Positions 36,553 through 45,159 of a stretch of 64,000 bases of DNA are shown here, one piece after another. How positions within the stretch are numbered: the stretch's first letter is position 1; the number at the start of each line of letters is the position of its first letter. The position numbers and the translations under genes were made by a program. Under the pieces are notes generated by a model. That model was not told the origin of the DNA. It did not search any database and saw only the letters and a list, made by a program, of their open reading frames with translations. The DNA lies in assembly GCA_945877425.1 (NCBI GenBank), contig CAMCRZ010000007.1, forward strand, positions 31,034 through 95,033, in the 5' to 3' direction. Source of the stretch: an uncultured Treponema sp. (GTDB taxonomy: Bacteria > Spirochaetota > Spirochaetia > Treponematales > Treponemataceae).

Positions 36553-38472
36553 ATGTGTGGAATAGTAGGTTACATTGGTGAAAAAAATGCATCTCCTGTT
36601 TTAATAAATGCACTGAAAAAACTTGAGTATCGTGGTTACGACAGTGCAGGCATTGCAGTTTGTGACGGAGAAAGCATAGTTGTAAGAAAAGTAAAGGGCG
36701 CTCTTCGTTCCTTAATTGAAAACATTACAGATGAAATAATCAAAACTTCACAGGGAACAGACAAATCTCTGGAAGAAAAGCACGAAGTTGAACTTATAGA
36801 AAAAACAGGTTCTATTGTGAAGGGCAAAATTGGAATCGGTCACACAAGATGGGCAACCCACGGCGAACCTAGTGACGTAAACGCTCATCCTCACTTAAAC
36901 GAAGACGGCACAATTGCAATCGTTCACAACGGAATTATTGAAAATTACACTAAACTTAAAGAGTGGCTCCAGAGTCAGGGCGTAGTATTCAGAAGTCAGA
37001 CTGATACAGAAGTTGTGGCTCATTTAATCAACTATTACTACAAACAGTTTAACGATATTTTCCAGGCAGTAATTTATTCCCTTAAGAAACTTGAAGGAAG
37101 CTATGCATTAGGCGTTGTCTGCAGTGATTATCCTGACAGAATAATTGCCGCCAGAAAAGAAAGCCCTCTTATTGTAGGACTTGGAAACGGGGAAAATTTC
37201 ATTGCAAGCGATGTTCCTGCAGTTCTTGAATACACAAGGGAAGTTTACTTTCTTGAACAAAATGAAATAGCAGTTTTATATTCTGATCACGTTGATTTAT
37301 TTGACGATGACGGAAACAAAATCATCCGCAAGCCGTTCCATGTTGACTGGGACGCATCAAGTGCAGAAAAAAACGGCTACGAACACTTTATGCTGAAAGA
37401 AATTTACGAACAGCCTAAAGCTTTAACAGACACAATGCGGCCGAGACTCATTTTTGAAAACAATCAGCCTGTAGACATAAAATTCCAGGAAATAAGCGCA
37501 GACGATGCATGGAAAAATGCTCAGCGTGTAGTAATTACAGCCTGCGGTACTGCCTACCATGCTGGAGTTGTAGCAAAATACGCTTTTGAAAAGTTTGCCC
37601 GCCTTCCAGTTGCAGTTGATGTTGCTTCGGAATTCCGCTACAGAAATCCTATTTTAAACAAAAACGACATATTTATTGTAATAAGTCAGTCTGGAGAAAC
37701 AGCAGACACTCTTGCAGCATTGCGTCTTGCAAAGTCAGCAGGCGTTCACGTAATTGCCATAACAAACTGCGTAGGTTCAACTGTAAGCCGTGAAGCTGAT
37801 GAAGTAATTTACACTTGGGCTGGTCCTGAAATTGCAGTTGCATCAACAAAAGCATATACCACACAGCTTATGTGCCTTTATCTTCTTGCATTAAAAAGCG
37901 CTCACTTAAGAAATACAGTTTCTCCTGAACAATACAAAATGCTTTTAAAAGGGCTTGCATCAGTTCCGGAAAAAGTACAGGAAATTCTTGACGATAAGTC
38001 TGGAATTCAGCGTTTTGTTTCAAAAAACTTCAACAAGGAAAAAGTATTTTTTATAGGCAGACTGTTCGACAGCGCCACAAGTTTGGAATGTGCACTTAAA
38101 CTTAAAGAAGTAAGCTATATGCATTCAGAAAGCTTTGCTGCCGGAGAATTAAAGCACGGACCTATTGCTTTAGTAGACAATTCAACTCTTGTAGTTGCAA
38201 TAGCCACAGAGCCTGAACTTTACGATAAAATTGCCAGCAACATAAAGGAAGTAAAAGCCAGAAACTGTACGACAATGGTAATTACATTCGATAAGGAAAA
38301 AACTTTCAGTGATTGTGTTGACGAAAAAATCCTTATACCTGAAATTGAAAGTTCCTTTGCACCGATAATTTCCATTATACCTGCACAATTATTTGCTTAC
38401 TATTGCGCAGTTCACAGAGGAAACAATCCTGACAAGCCTAGAAATCTGGCAAAATCGGTTACAGTAGAATAA
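36553..38472 (+). CDS. glmS: Glutamine-fructose-6-phosphate aminotransferase
   Basis: It makes glucosamine 6-phosphate from fructose 6-phosphate and glutamine, the entry to peptidoglycan amino sugars. The N-terminal glutaminase begins with the catalytic Cys 2 (MCGIVGYIG) and has GIGHTRWATHGEPSDVNAHPH. Two SIS domains follow (ITACGTAYHAG, SQSGETADT, ASTKAYTTQ), and the C-terminus is LAKSVTVE. At 639 residues it is about 30 longer than E. coli GlmS because of an insertion near residues 57-85. It is followed at 21 bp by glnA, so glutamine supply and use may be co-transcribed. Confidence 0.97.
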   Translation: MCGIVGYIGEKNASPVLINALKKLEYRGYDSAGIAVCDGESIVVRKVKGALRSLIENITDEIIKTSQGTDKSLEEKHEVELIEKTGSIVKGKIGIGHTRWATHGEPSDVNAHPHLNEDGTIAIVHNGIIENYTKLKEWLQSQGVVFRSQTDTEVVAHLINYYYKQFNDIFQAVIYSLKKLEGSYALGVVCSDYPDRIIAARKESPLIVGLGNGENFIASDVPAVLEYTREVYFLEQNEIAVLYSDHVDLFDDDGNKIIRKPFHVDWDASSAEKNGYEHFMLKEIYEQPKALTDTMRPRLIFENNQPVDIKFQEISADDAWKNAQRVVITACGTAYHAGVVAKYAFEKFARLPVAVDVASEFRYRNPILNKNDIFIVISQSGETADTLAALRLAKSAGVHVIAITNCVGSTVSREADEVIYTWAGPEIAVASTKAYTTQLMCLYLLALKSAHLRNTVSPEQYKMLLKGLASVPEKVQEILDDKSGIQRFVSKNFNKEKVFFIGRLFDSATSLECALKLKEVSYMHSESFAAGELKHGPIALVDNSTLVVAIATEPELYDKIASNIKEVKARNCTTMVITFDKEKTFSDCVDEKILIPEIESSFAPIISIIPAQLFAYYCAVHRGNNPDKPRNLAKSVTVE

Positions 38473-38493
38473 TTTATAAAAATGAGGTTTACA

Positions 38494-39762
38494 ATGGAAT
38501 ATACAAAATCAGAAGTTTTGCAGTACGTTGCGGAAAATGACGTTAAGTTTATCAAACTCTTTTTTACAGACATTCTTGGAGAAGTAAAGAGCATTTCTAT
38601 TCAGCCTTCAATTTTGGAAAATGCATTTGAAAACGGAATAAGTTTTGACGGAAGCGCAGTTCCCGGATTTTTAAAAGTTGAACAAAGTGATTTGTTCCTT
38701 ATGCCTGATCCAACTACACTTTCTGTTTTGCCGTGGCGTCCTACTCAGGGAAGAGTTGCAAGAATGTACTGCAACATCTGCTATTCAAACGGTAAGCCTT
38801 TTGAAGGAGACAGCCGCCTTATCTTAAAAAACGTTCTTGATAAGTCAAAAAAACTTGGCTATGAAATTAAAGTAGGAACTGAATGTGAATTCTATCTCTT
38901 TAAGCTTGACGAAAACGGTTTGCCTACAAAAATTCCTCACGACAAGGCAGGATATTGCGATCTTGCGCCATTGGATAAAGGTGAAAATGTCCGCAGAGAC
39001 ATTATTACAAACCTTGAGCAGATGGGCATAGAACCTCAGACAAGCCATCACGAAGCAGGTCCTGGGCAGAATGAAATTGATTTCAAATACAGTTCTGCAA
39101 TGCGTGCTGCCGATAATTTTGCAACTTTTAAAATTACAGTTAAAACTATAGCTGCAAAAAACGGACTTTGGGCAACTTTTATGCCTAAGCCTCTTGAAAA
39201 TCAGTCTGGAAGCGGACTCCACATCAACATTTCAATTTACAAAGACGGCGAAAATCTTTTTGCAACAGAAAACCCTGAATCAAAGCAGTTTATTGCCGGA
39301 GTTTTAAAGCGGATTTCTGAAATTACGGCTTTCCTTAACCCAATCCAGCAGTCTTACAAGCGTCTAGGTGCATTTGAAGCTCCACGTTACATCAGCTGGT
39401 CAAGACAAAACCGCAGTCAGCTTATACGCATTCCCGCTGCAAAAGGTGATTCTGTACGTTTTGAATTACGTTCGCCGGATCCAACCTGCAATCAGTATAT
39501 TGCACTAGCTTTAATAATTGCTGCAGGACTTGAAGGCATAGAAAACAAAATGGAACTTGCTCCAGCCTGCGACAAAAATCTTTTTGAAATTTCAGCTGAT
39601 GAAATAAAAAATCTTGGAATTGAAAGTCTACCTTTAACTTTAGAAAATTCACTTAAACTTTGCGTAAACAGTGATTTTGTCAAGCGTTATATTCCGGAAA
39701 TAACTTTACAGGCATTTTTCAACATTAAAAATCAGGAAATTGCAAAAAATTTGTATTCTTGA
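38494..39762 (+). CDS. glnA: Type I glutamine synthetase
   Basis: A GSI enzyme of 422 residues: IKLFFTDILGEVKSISI at the N-terminus, GTECEFYLF, the catalytic GSGLHINIS, and the NRSQLIRIPA and RFELRSPDPTCNQYIALA segments. The length fits the GSI-alpha (Bacillus/Clostridium) group that lacks the adenylylation site. The start at 38494 has GAGG 6 nt upstream; the ATG at 38482 is less likely. An ANTAR regulator gene follows at 22 bp, an arrangement also described in clostridia (glnA-nitR). Together with the type III enzyme at 20792 the cell has two glutamine synthetases. Confidence 0.96.
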   Translation: MEYTKSEVLQYVAENDVKFIKLFFTDILGEVKSISIQPSILENAFENGISFDGSAVPGFLKVEQSDLFLMPDPTTLSVLPWRPTQGRVARMYCNICYSNGKPFEGDSRLILKNVLDKSKKLGYEIKVGTECEFYLFKLDENGLPTKIPHDKAGYCDLAPLDKGENVRRDIITNLEQMGIEPQTSHHEAGPGQNEIDFKYSSAMRAADNFATFKITVKTIAAKNGLWATFMPKPLENQSGSGLHINISIYKDGENLFATENPESKQFIAGVLKRISEITAFLNPIQQSYKRLGAFEAPRYISWSRQNRSQLIRIPAAKGDSVRFELRSPDPTCNQYIALALIIAAGLEGIENKMELAPACDKNLFEISADEIKNLGIESLPLTLENSLKLCVNSDFVKRYIPEITLQAFFNIKNQEIAKNLYS

Positions 39763-39784
39763 CAAAGAAGCTAGAGGTTTTTAA

Positions 39785-40354
39785 TTGAATAATGTTTTAA
39801 TAGCAAGCAACTCCGCAAGTACTATGAATATTATTTCTGACCTTTTGCGCAGTGAAAGTTTTGAGAGAATCGTTACTACACAAAATGGTTCAGAAGCAAG
39901 ACGGTACATTTCTGACGTTGATTTTGACCTTGTAATAATAGACACTCCTCTTCCCGACGAATTTGGCGACGACCTTTCGCTTACGGCCGCAGAACAAACT
40001 ACGGCAGGAATAATTCTTATAGTTCAGACGGAAAATGTTCTTGAAGTAGGTGCTACTGTAGAAAATTACGGCGTATTTGCAGTGCCTAAACCTGTAAGCT
40101 CTGAATTTTTCTATCAGGCTGTTAAACTTCTGGAAGCAAGCAGGAAAAGAGTTCACTTTCTGGAAAACGAAAATCATAAGCTGCAGAAAAAAATTGAAGA
40201 AATACGCCTTGTGGACAGAGCAAAGCTTATTTTAGTGCAGGTTCTTAAAATGACGGAAAGTCAGGCTCAGCACTACATTGAACGGCAAAGCATGGATTTA
40301 AGGCAGACAAGAGTTGCTACTGCTGAAAATATTTTGCGCACTTACGAACAGTAA
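39785..40354 (+). CDS. ANTAR-domain response regulator (RNA-binding antiterminator)
   Basis: An N-terminal receiver domain (about 1-112) has the phospho-acceptor Asp at about residue 53 (LVIIDTPLP) and the conserved Lys in VPKPVS. A short coiled coil (about 115-135) leads to a C-terminal ANTAR helix bundle (RAKLILVQVLKMTESQAQHYIERQSMD). ANTAR proteins dimerise on phosphorylation and bind RNA hairpins with AnnGnn hexaloops to prevent terminator formation. The start is TTG with AGAGG 7 nt upstream. No sensor kinase is adjacent. Matching hexaloop-terminator leaders precede amt, glnN and asnB in this window, so nitrogen control is strongly suggested. Confidence 0.9.
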   Translation: MNNVLIASNSASTMNIISDLLRSESFERIVTTQNGSEARRYISDVDFDLVIIDTPLPDEFGDDLSLTAAEQTTAGIILIVQTENVLEVGATVENYGVFAVPKPVSSEFFYQAVKLLEASRKRVHFLENENHKLQKKIEEIRLVDRAKLILVQVLKMTESQAQHYIERQSMDLRQTRVATAENILRTYEQ

Positions 40355-40451
40355 ACTGATTTTGAAACTCACTTAAAGCAGTTAAGGTTCAATCTTTTGA
40401 CTTTTTAGATATTTTACTTGTTTTTTTCACAAATTGACGCATAATCTAAAT

Positions 40452-40676
40452 ATGGAAAAAGACGAACAGATGAACGTAAGTCAGGAAGAGTTAAATCTTC
40501 TTCTGGAAAAAAATAAAAAAAGCGGCAGAAAGAAATGCAAAAGCACAAAATCATACATCAGGCGCATAAGGTCTAAGATAAATCTTGAAAATATGCAGAA
40601 AGCTTCAATAGCGCAGGGAGTTACGATTTCACAGGAAGAAGTGGACAATGTTTTCTGCGGTAAGGCAACCTGTTAA
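40452..40676 (+). CDS. Small protein with two FliM-like SQEE motifs
   Basis: A 74-residue basic protein of no recognised family. Near the start is MNVSQEELNLLLEK and near the end ISQEEVDNVFCG. Both resemble the N-terminal LSQ(E/S)EIDALL helix of FliM, which binds CheY-P. The middle is basic (KKSGRKKCKSTKSYIRRIRSK). CATAAT ends 6 nt before the ATG with TTGTTT upstream and no Shine-Dalgarno, so it is predicted leaderless. Any link to chemotaxis or to the ANTAR receiver next door is speculation. Confidence 0.5.
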   Translation: MEKDEQMNVSQEELNLLLEKNKKSGRKKCKSTKSYIRRIRSKINLENMQKASIAQGVTISQEEVDNVFCGKATC

Positions 40677-40696
40677 ACAGAAAATTCTGCATAGAA

Positions 40697-40747
40697 TTGA
40701 CATATCAGCGAGAATTCTGTATATTTATGACCAGACAAAGTGGTCTG
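40697..40747 (+). promoter_or_regulatory. asnB promoter and ANTAR-type hexaloop hairpin
   Basis: A consensus promoter TTGACA (40697-40702), 17 bp, TATATT (40720-40725) predicts a start at about 40732. The RNA begins with CAGAC-AAAGUG-GUCUG (40732-40747): 5 bp with a hexaloop having A1 and G4. Its CUG 3' end is also the beginning of the terminator stem. A CCAGACA at 40731-40737 can alternatively pair with UGUCUGG at 40819-40825. Confidence 0.65.
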
Positions 40748-40790
40748 TAATGGAGTTTTTCTATTTAAATTCCATAACAGGCCTTTTTTA
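40745..40790 (+). terminator. Leader terminator (attenuator) of asnB
   Basis: CUGUAAUGGA (40745-40754) pairs with UCCAUAACAG (40771-40780) with one A-A mismatch and a 16-nt loop. It is followed by GCC and a U run (40784-40789). It lies about 90 bp before asnB, so it would terminate within the leader. Confidence 0.65.
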
Positions 40791-40881
40791 TTTTAAATAT
40801 TTGTCAAACATAAAAGTCTGTCTGGAAAGTTTTTCTCTTTTAAGTTAATGATTTTTCAGCGGATTAAACGGGGGTTATAAA

Positions 40882-42645
40882 ATGTGTGGATTTGTAGGCG
40901 TTTTTGATTTAAGTTCTGGTTCCAAGCCTATTGCAGAAGGTTTAAAAGAGCAGCTTCGTGAAGAAGTTTTGGCTATGTCTAAGAAAATCCGTCACCGAGG
41001 GCCGGACTGGAGCGGTGTTTATACAGGAAAAAATGCTATTTTAAGCCATGAAAGGCTTTCCATTGTCGATCCGCTTTCCGGAAAACAGCCGCTTGTCAGT
41101 GATGACGGTAAAATCATTCTTGCTGCAAACGGTGAAATTTACAATCATATGGAAATCCGTAAAAAGTTTGAAGGAAAGTACAGTTTTCAGACAGGTTCAG
41201 ACTGTGAATCCATCATTCCTTTGTACAAAAAATATCGTGATGAAGGCAAAGACTTTACCAAAATGATTGAAGAGTTAAGCGGAATTTTTGCCTTTGCTCT
41301 TTACGACAGCGAAAATGATGTTTACCTTATTGCCCGTGACGAAATAGGAGTTATTCCTCTTTATCAGGGTTGGGATAAAGGCGGACATTACTATGTTGCT
41401 TCTGAACTTAAGGCGCTGGAAGGTCAGTGCATGACTATAGAAGAATTTCCTAACGGAAGTTATTTCTATTCTAAAGACCAGAAGCCTGTTAAATGGTATC
41501 ACCGTGACTGGGAAAGTTTTGATGCTGTTAAAAACAATCCTAAAGCTACAGACGAAAAAGGCGAAATTATAAATCCAAGCGTAATTGAAAAAGTTAAGGA
41601 CAGTTTGGAAAATGCAGTAAAGGCTCAGCTTATGTCTGATGTCCCTTACGGTGTTTTGTTAAGCGGCGGTCTTGACAGTTCGATTATTGCGGCTATTACT
41701 CAGAAATTTTCTAAAAAACGTGTTGAATCTGATTCAAAAGAAGCTGCATGGTGGCCACAGCTCCACAGTTTTGCCGTTGGTCTTGAAGGAAGCCCTGATT
41801 TAGTTGCTGCAAAAAAAGCTGCCGAATACATTGGAACTGTTCACCATGAAGTGCATTTTACAATTCAGGAAGCATTAGACGCATTGCCTGACGTTATCTA
41901 TCACATTGAAACTTACGACATTACGACTGTACGTGCATCTACACCGATGTATCTTTTAGCCCGTGTCATAAAATCTATGGGAATAAAAATGGTACTTTCC
42001 GGAGAAGGCAGTGACGAACTTTTCGGCGGATATCTTTATTTCCACAAAGCACCAGATGCACAGGAATTCCACGAAGAACTTGTACGCAAAATGAGCAAGC
42101 TTCACCTTTACGACTGTCTCCGTGCAAACAAATCGCTTATGGCATGGGGCGTTGAAGGTCGTGTTCCTTTCCTTGACAAAGATTTTATTGATGTGGCTAT
42201 GAGATTAAACCCTTGTGACAAAATGAACATCCGCCTTCCTGATGGAAAACAGCGTATAGAAAAGTGGATTTTGCGCAAAGCTTTTGAAGAACTTCTTCCA
42301 GAAAATATTGCATGGCGTCAGAAAGAGCAGTTCTCTGATGGCGTAGGCTACAACTGGATTGATACTCTCAAGAAAATGACTGAAGAAAAAGTAAGTGATG
42401 CAGAATTTGAGCGCCGTGAAAACCGATTCCCTGTAAATCCTCCAAAGACAAAGGAAGAATATTATTACCGTGAAATTTACAGCCGGCTGTTCCCAAGTGA
42501 CAGTGCTGCAAAAGTTGTTCCTCATGAAGCCGGTGTTGCCTGTTCAACTGCAAAAGCTCTTGAATGGGACGAAGCCTGGAAAAATATGGACGAACCTTCC
42601 GGCCGTGCAATTTCCGGTGTACACGATGATGCTTACAAAAAGTAA
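40882..42645 (+). CDS. asnB: Asparagine synthase (glutamine-hydrolysing)
   Basis: A 587-residue AsnB that transfers the amide nitrogen of glutamine to aspartate. The glutaminase half starts with Cys 2 (MCGFVGVFD) and has RHRGPDWSG and AANGEIYNH. The synthetase half has the PP-loop LLSGGLDSSIIAA, LSGEGSDELFGGY and WGVEGRVPFLDKDFIDVA. The ribosome binding site is CGGGGGTTATAAA; GGGGGTTATA also precedes glnN. A leader terminator with an ANTAR-type hexaloop lies upstream. Confidence 0.97.
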   Translation: MCGFVGVFDLSSGSKPIAEGLKEQLREEVLAMSKKIRHRGPDWSGVYTGKNAILSHERLSIVDPLSGKQPLVSDDGKIILAANGEIYNHMEIRKKFEGKYSFQTGSDCESIIPLYKKYRDEGKDFTKMIEELSGIFAFALYDSENDVYLIARDEIGVIPLYQGWDKGGHYYVASELKALEGQCMTIEEFPNGSYFYSKDQKPVKWYHRDWESFDAVKNNPKATDEKGEIINPSVIEKVKDSLENAVKAQLMSDVPYGVLLSGGLDSSIIAAITQKFSKKRVESDSKEAAWWPQLHSFAVGLEGSPDLVAAKKAAEYIGTVHHEVHFTIQEALDALPDVIYHIETYDITTVRASTPMYLLARVIKSMGIKMVLSGEGSDELFGGYLYFHKAPDAQEFHEELVRKMSKLHLYDCLRANKSLMAWGVEGRVPFLDKDFIDVAMRLNPCDKMNIRLPDGKQRIEKWILRKAFEELLPENIAWRQKEQFSDGVGYNWIDTLKKMTEEKVSDAEFERRENRFPVNPPKTKEEYYYREIYSRLFPSDSAAKVVPHEAGVACSTAKALEWDEAWKNMDEPSGRAISGVHDDAYKK

Positions 42646-42660
42646 AGTCTTATAAAGAAA

Positions 42661-42723
42661 AAGCCGTCATTAAATCAGCGGGAAGATAAAACTTCTTCTT
42701 TGATTAGATGACGGCTTTTTTTT
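42661..42723. terminator. Terminator between asnB and pyrKD
   Basis: Perfect 10 bp arms AAGCCGTCAT (42661-42670) and ATGACGGCTT (42708-42717), with a run of eight Ts ending at 42723. An inner ATCA/TGAT pairing extends it. The A-rich opposite side could also serve the convergent pyrKD transcript. Confidence 0.9.
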
Positions 42724-42750
42724 AATTTAACAAGCAGGCTTCAGCTTAAC

Positions 42751-44673
42751 TTATTTTTTTGTAGCGTTTGGAAGAACAGGCAGATAGTTTAAAACCATAT
42801 CTTTAAGTTCCTTGTAGTGAGTTTTTTCATCACCGGAACCCATTTCATTAATGTGCTTAACTTGTGCAATTCCACGCATCTCTTCAAGATTTTTATATCC
42901 GTGAGTTTTCATAAAGGATTTCATTCCTTCAACTACATCAACTGCAACATTTGAATTCGTAAACTTTGCCTGACCGATTTCTACTGCCGTACATCCTGCC
43001 ATAATGAATTCAACTGCATCCTGCCATGTACAAATTCCGCCTATTCCTATAACAGGCACACGCTGCTCTGGAGGAAGCTTGTTGATTTCTTCCACTACGT
43101 CATAAACAATACGCAATGCCAGCGGTTTTAGTCCAGGTCCTGAATATCCGGCGTGAACATTATTAAAGAAAGGCTTTCCTTTTTCTATATCAATTGCAAC
43201 TCCGTGAACCATGTTTATAAGACTGATTGCATCGGCTCCTGCTTTTATACAGGCAAGGGCTACAGGTCTGTTGTCGGGAGCGTTTGGGCTAAGTTTAACC
43301 ATCAACGGCTTTTTTGTAACGGCACGAACTGAAGAAACGCAATAGTAAGCTGTTTCCGCACTAAGTCCCCAGGCAAGTCCTGCAGCTTTAATGTTCGGGC
43401 AGCTGATGTTTAATTCGATTATGTCACATTCAGTTTTATCAAGAAGTTTTGCTCCTTCAACGTAAGATTCAATGTCGCTTCCTGCAAGGTTTGCAATTAC
43501 AACTGGTCCAAGTCCAATCATTCCCGGAAGAAGCTCTTTTATAAAAACTGGAATTCCTGGATTTTGCAGACCGATTGAATTCATATTGCCGCCAGCTACT
43601 TCAAGACAGCGCTCTCCTTTGTTGCCGGCTCTAGGTTCAAGTGTACAGCCTTTTGAGCAAATTCCGCCCCAAGATGCAACGTCACTTACGCCACGGAAAT
43701 TCTGTCCGTAAGAAAAAGTTCCTGCACTTGCTATAACAGGATTTTTAAAATGAACTCCGGCAATGTTTACGGTTAAGTCAGGCTCTTCGTTCTGGTTTAA
43801 CGGCGGACGGCGAGGTTCAGGTTTAGGAAAGCTGATGATTTTTGCGTCGAAAACAGGTCCGTCTTTGCAGCATCGTTTTAAGCCTTCTGATGTTTCAATC
43901 GTACAGCCAAGACAAGCACCTAATCCACATAACATTCTGTGCTCCATGCTGATGTAACACTGTACGCCCAGTTCTTCTGCAATTTGTTTTACGTAAGCAA
44001 GCATTGGTGTTGGTCCGCAAGCGTAAATCACTTTGTAACCTGCTGATGCAACTGCTTCTTTTGACAAAGCTTCAGGCAACATTCCGTGAATTCCCACGCT
44101 TCCGTCATCTGTTGTAATTTTTAAATTTGCTGCCTTAACGTTTTCAAGCCCGTAAGATCCGCTTTTAAAGCTGGCGTAAAAATCATAAGACTTTTCAGGA
44201 AGTGCTGATGCAAGATTTGCAACTGGTGCTACTCCGATTCCTCCTCCAACGATACAGATTTTCGGCGAACTGCCTGCATTTTCCGTAAGGCTTTTTTCCG
44301 GAAGCTGCCACTCTTTTCCCAACGGTCCTATAACTGACATTTCTTCGTTTAAGTTTAAATGACAAAGTTCCTGAGTTCCCCTGCCCTTTTCAAGTATCAT
44401 AAACTGAACTGTAAGTTCCTTTTTTCCGTCAACGATTTTTTCACTGCAACTGTAAACACTGATTGGTCTGTTATAATTAGTTCCTGTTTTTCTGCTTCTT
44501 ATCAGATAGAACTGTCCTGGTTTTGGCGAAAGCTGATTTGTCCGTTCAAGAGGAATTTTTGTTTCAAGAAGATAAACGTTTGGCTGACCTTTTACCTGCT
44601 CCAGTTTATGCACTTTTGTAAATCCCGAAAAAAGCAGTCCCTTACCTTTTTCATCTATTTCTGCTAAATCCAT
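42751..44673 (-). CDS. Fused dihydroorotate dehydrogenase: PyrK electron-transfer + PyrD (class 1B)
   Basis: Residues about 1-280 are a PyrK-type subunit: the FAD site in NYNRPISVYS, the GGGIGVAPVANLA nucleotide loop and a Cys cluster for the [2Fe-2S] centre (MLCGLGACLGC...CC). Residues about 300-640 are class 1B PyrD: GVHFKNPVIASAGTF, ELNISCPNIKAAG with the usual catalytic Cys, PLMVKLSPN, and VIGIGGI for FMN phosphate. In most bacteria pyrK and pyrD are separate genes forming an NAD-dependent heterotetramer; here they are one 640-residue chain. It oxidises dihydroorotate in pyrimidine synthesis. GGAGG precedes the ATG. No other pyr gene is adjacent. Confidence 0.92.
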   Translation of the reverse strand: MDLAEIDEKGKGLLFSGFTKVHKLEQVKGQPNVYLLETKIPLERTNQLSPKPGQFYLIRSRKTGTNYNRPISVYSCSEKIVDGKKELTVQFMILEKGRGTQELCHLNLNEEMSVIGPLGKEWQLPEKSLTENAGSSPKICIVGGGIGVAPVANLASALPEKSYDFYASFKSGSYGLENVKAANLKITTDDGSVGIHGMLPEALSKEAVASAGYKVIYACGPTPMLAYVKQIAEELGVQCYISMEHRMLCGLGACLGCTIETSEGLKRCCKDGPVFDAKIISFPKPEPRRPPLNQNEEPDLTVNIAGVHFKNPVIASAGTFSYGQNFRGVSDVASWGGICSKGCTLEPRAGNKGERCLEVAGGNMNSIGLQNPGIPVFIKELLPGMIGLGPVVIANLAGSDIESYVEGAKLLDKTECDIIELNISCPNIKAAGLAWGLSAETAYYCVSSVRAVTKKPLMVKLSPNAPDNRPVALACIKAGADAISLINMVHGVAIDIEKGKPFFNNVHAGYSGPGLKPLALRIVYDVVEEINKLPPEQRVPVIGIGGICTWQDAVEFIMAGCTAVEIGQAKFTNSNVAVDVVEGMKSFMKTHGYKNLEEMRGIAQVKHINEMGSGDEKTHYKELKDMVLNYLPVLPNATKK

Positions 44674-44809
44674 ACAACACCTCCAGTCTTTGTAAATGAA
44701 AATAATTTTAATTAGACTATGCTAACTATAAAACATTTTACTGTCTTTGAGAATATAATCGGGAAAATTTTCTGTTTGCTTGGTGGAAGCAGCGCACACT
44801 TCTTTGCAA

Positions 44810-44972
44810 GAGCAGAGTCGGCGGTTTATAAAAAAATAGCTAACCGTCGCAAAGCCGGGTGTCAAAACCGGGGCACTTATGCCCCTACACACTGTTTGTG
44901 GCATGGGAACTATTTTATTTGTCGCTTATGCGACTGCCACAAACAGAGCGTTTTTGCACCCGACTTCTGCTC
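44810..44972. repeat. Nested imperfect palindrome in a non-coding gap
   Basis: The 486 bp gap between pyrKD and the esterase (44674-45159) holds no convincing gene. Within it are nested inverted arms: GAGCAGAGTCGG (44810) with CCGACTTCTGCTC (44960); CGGGTGTCAAAA (44856) with TTTTGCACCCG (44952); and a perfect 12 bp pair CTGTTTGTGGCA (44892-44903) with TGCCACAAACAG (44935-44946). Small hairpins GGGGCA-CTTA-TGCCCC (44870-44885) and GTCGC-TTAT-GCGAC (44921-44934) decorate it. The rest of the gap (44980-45120) shows nothing I can name. Confidence 0.6.
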
Positions 44973-45159
44973 CTAGCGCCTTTTGTTTTAGAACCGCCGC
45001 CCGCACCGCACTTTCCAAACGGTTGCCTCTTCTTCCAAGAAGCAACACATAAGAGCTCACTCTTTCTCCAAGCAGCAAGCCCTTCTTGCAAAGTGTGAAC
45101 AAATAAATTTTTAGTTTTATTTCCTTAAGTTGCATGTTTGGAATTCCGATTTTAAAAAC

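Noticed and set aside
44810..44972. Integron attC site (known from Treponema denticola)
   Set aside because: The palindrome lacks recognisable RYYYAAC and GTTRRRY boxes at its ends and no gene cassette array is around it.
44859..45135. Short frames on both strands in the pyrKD-esterase gap
   Set aside because: No ribosome sites, biased composition, and they run through the palindrome; treated as non-coding.
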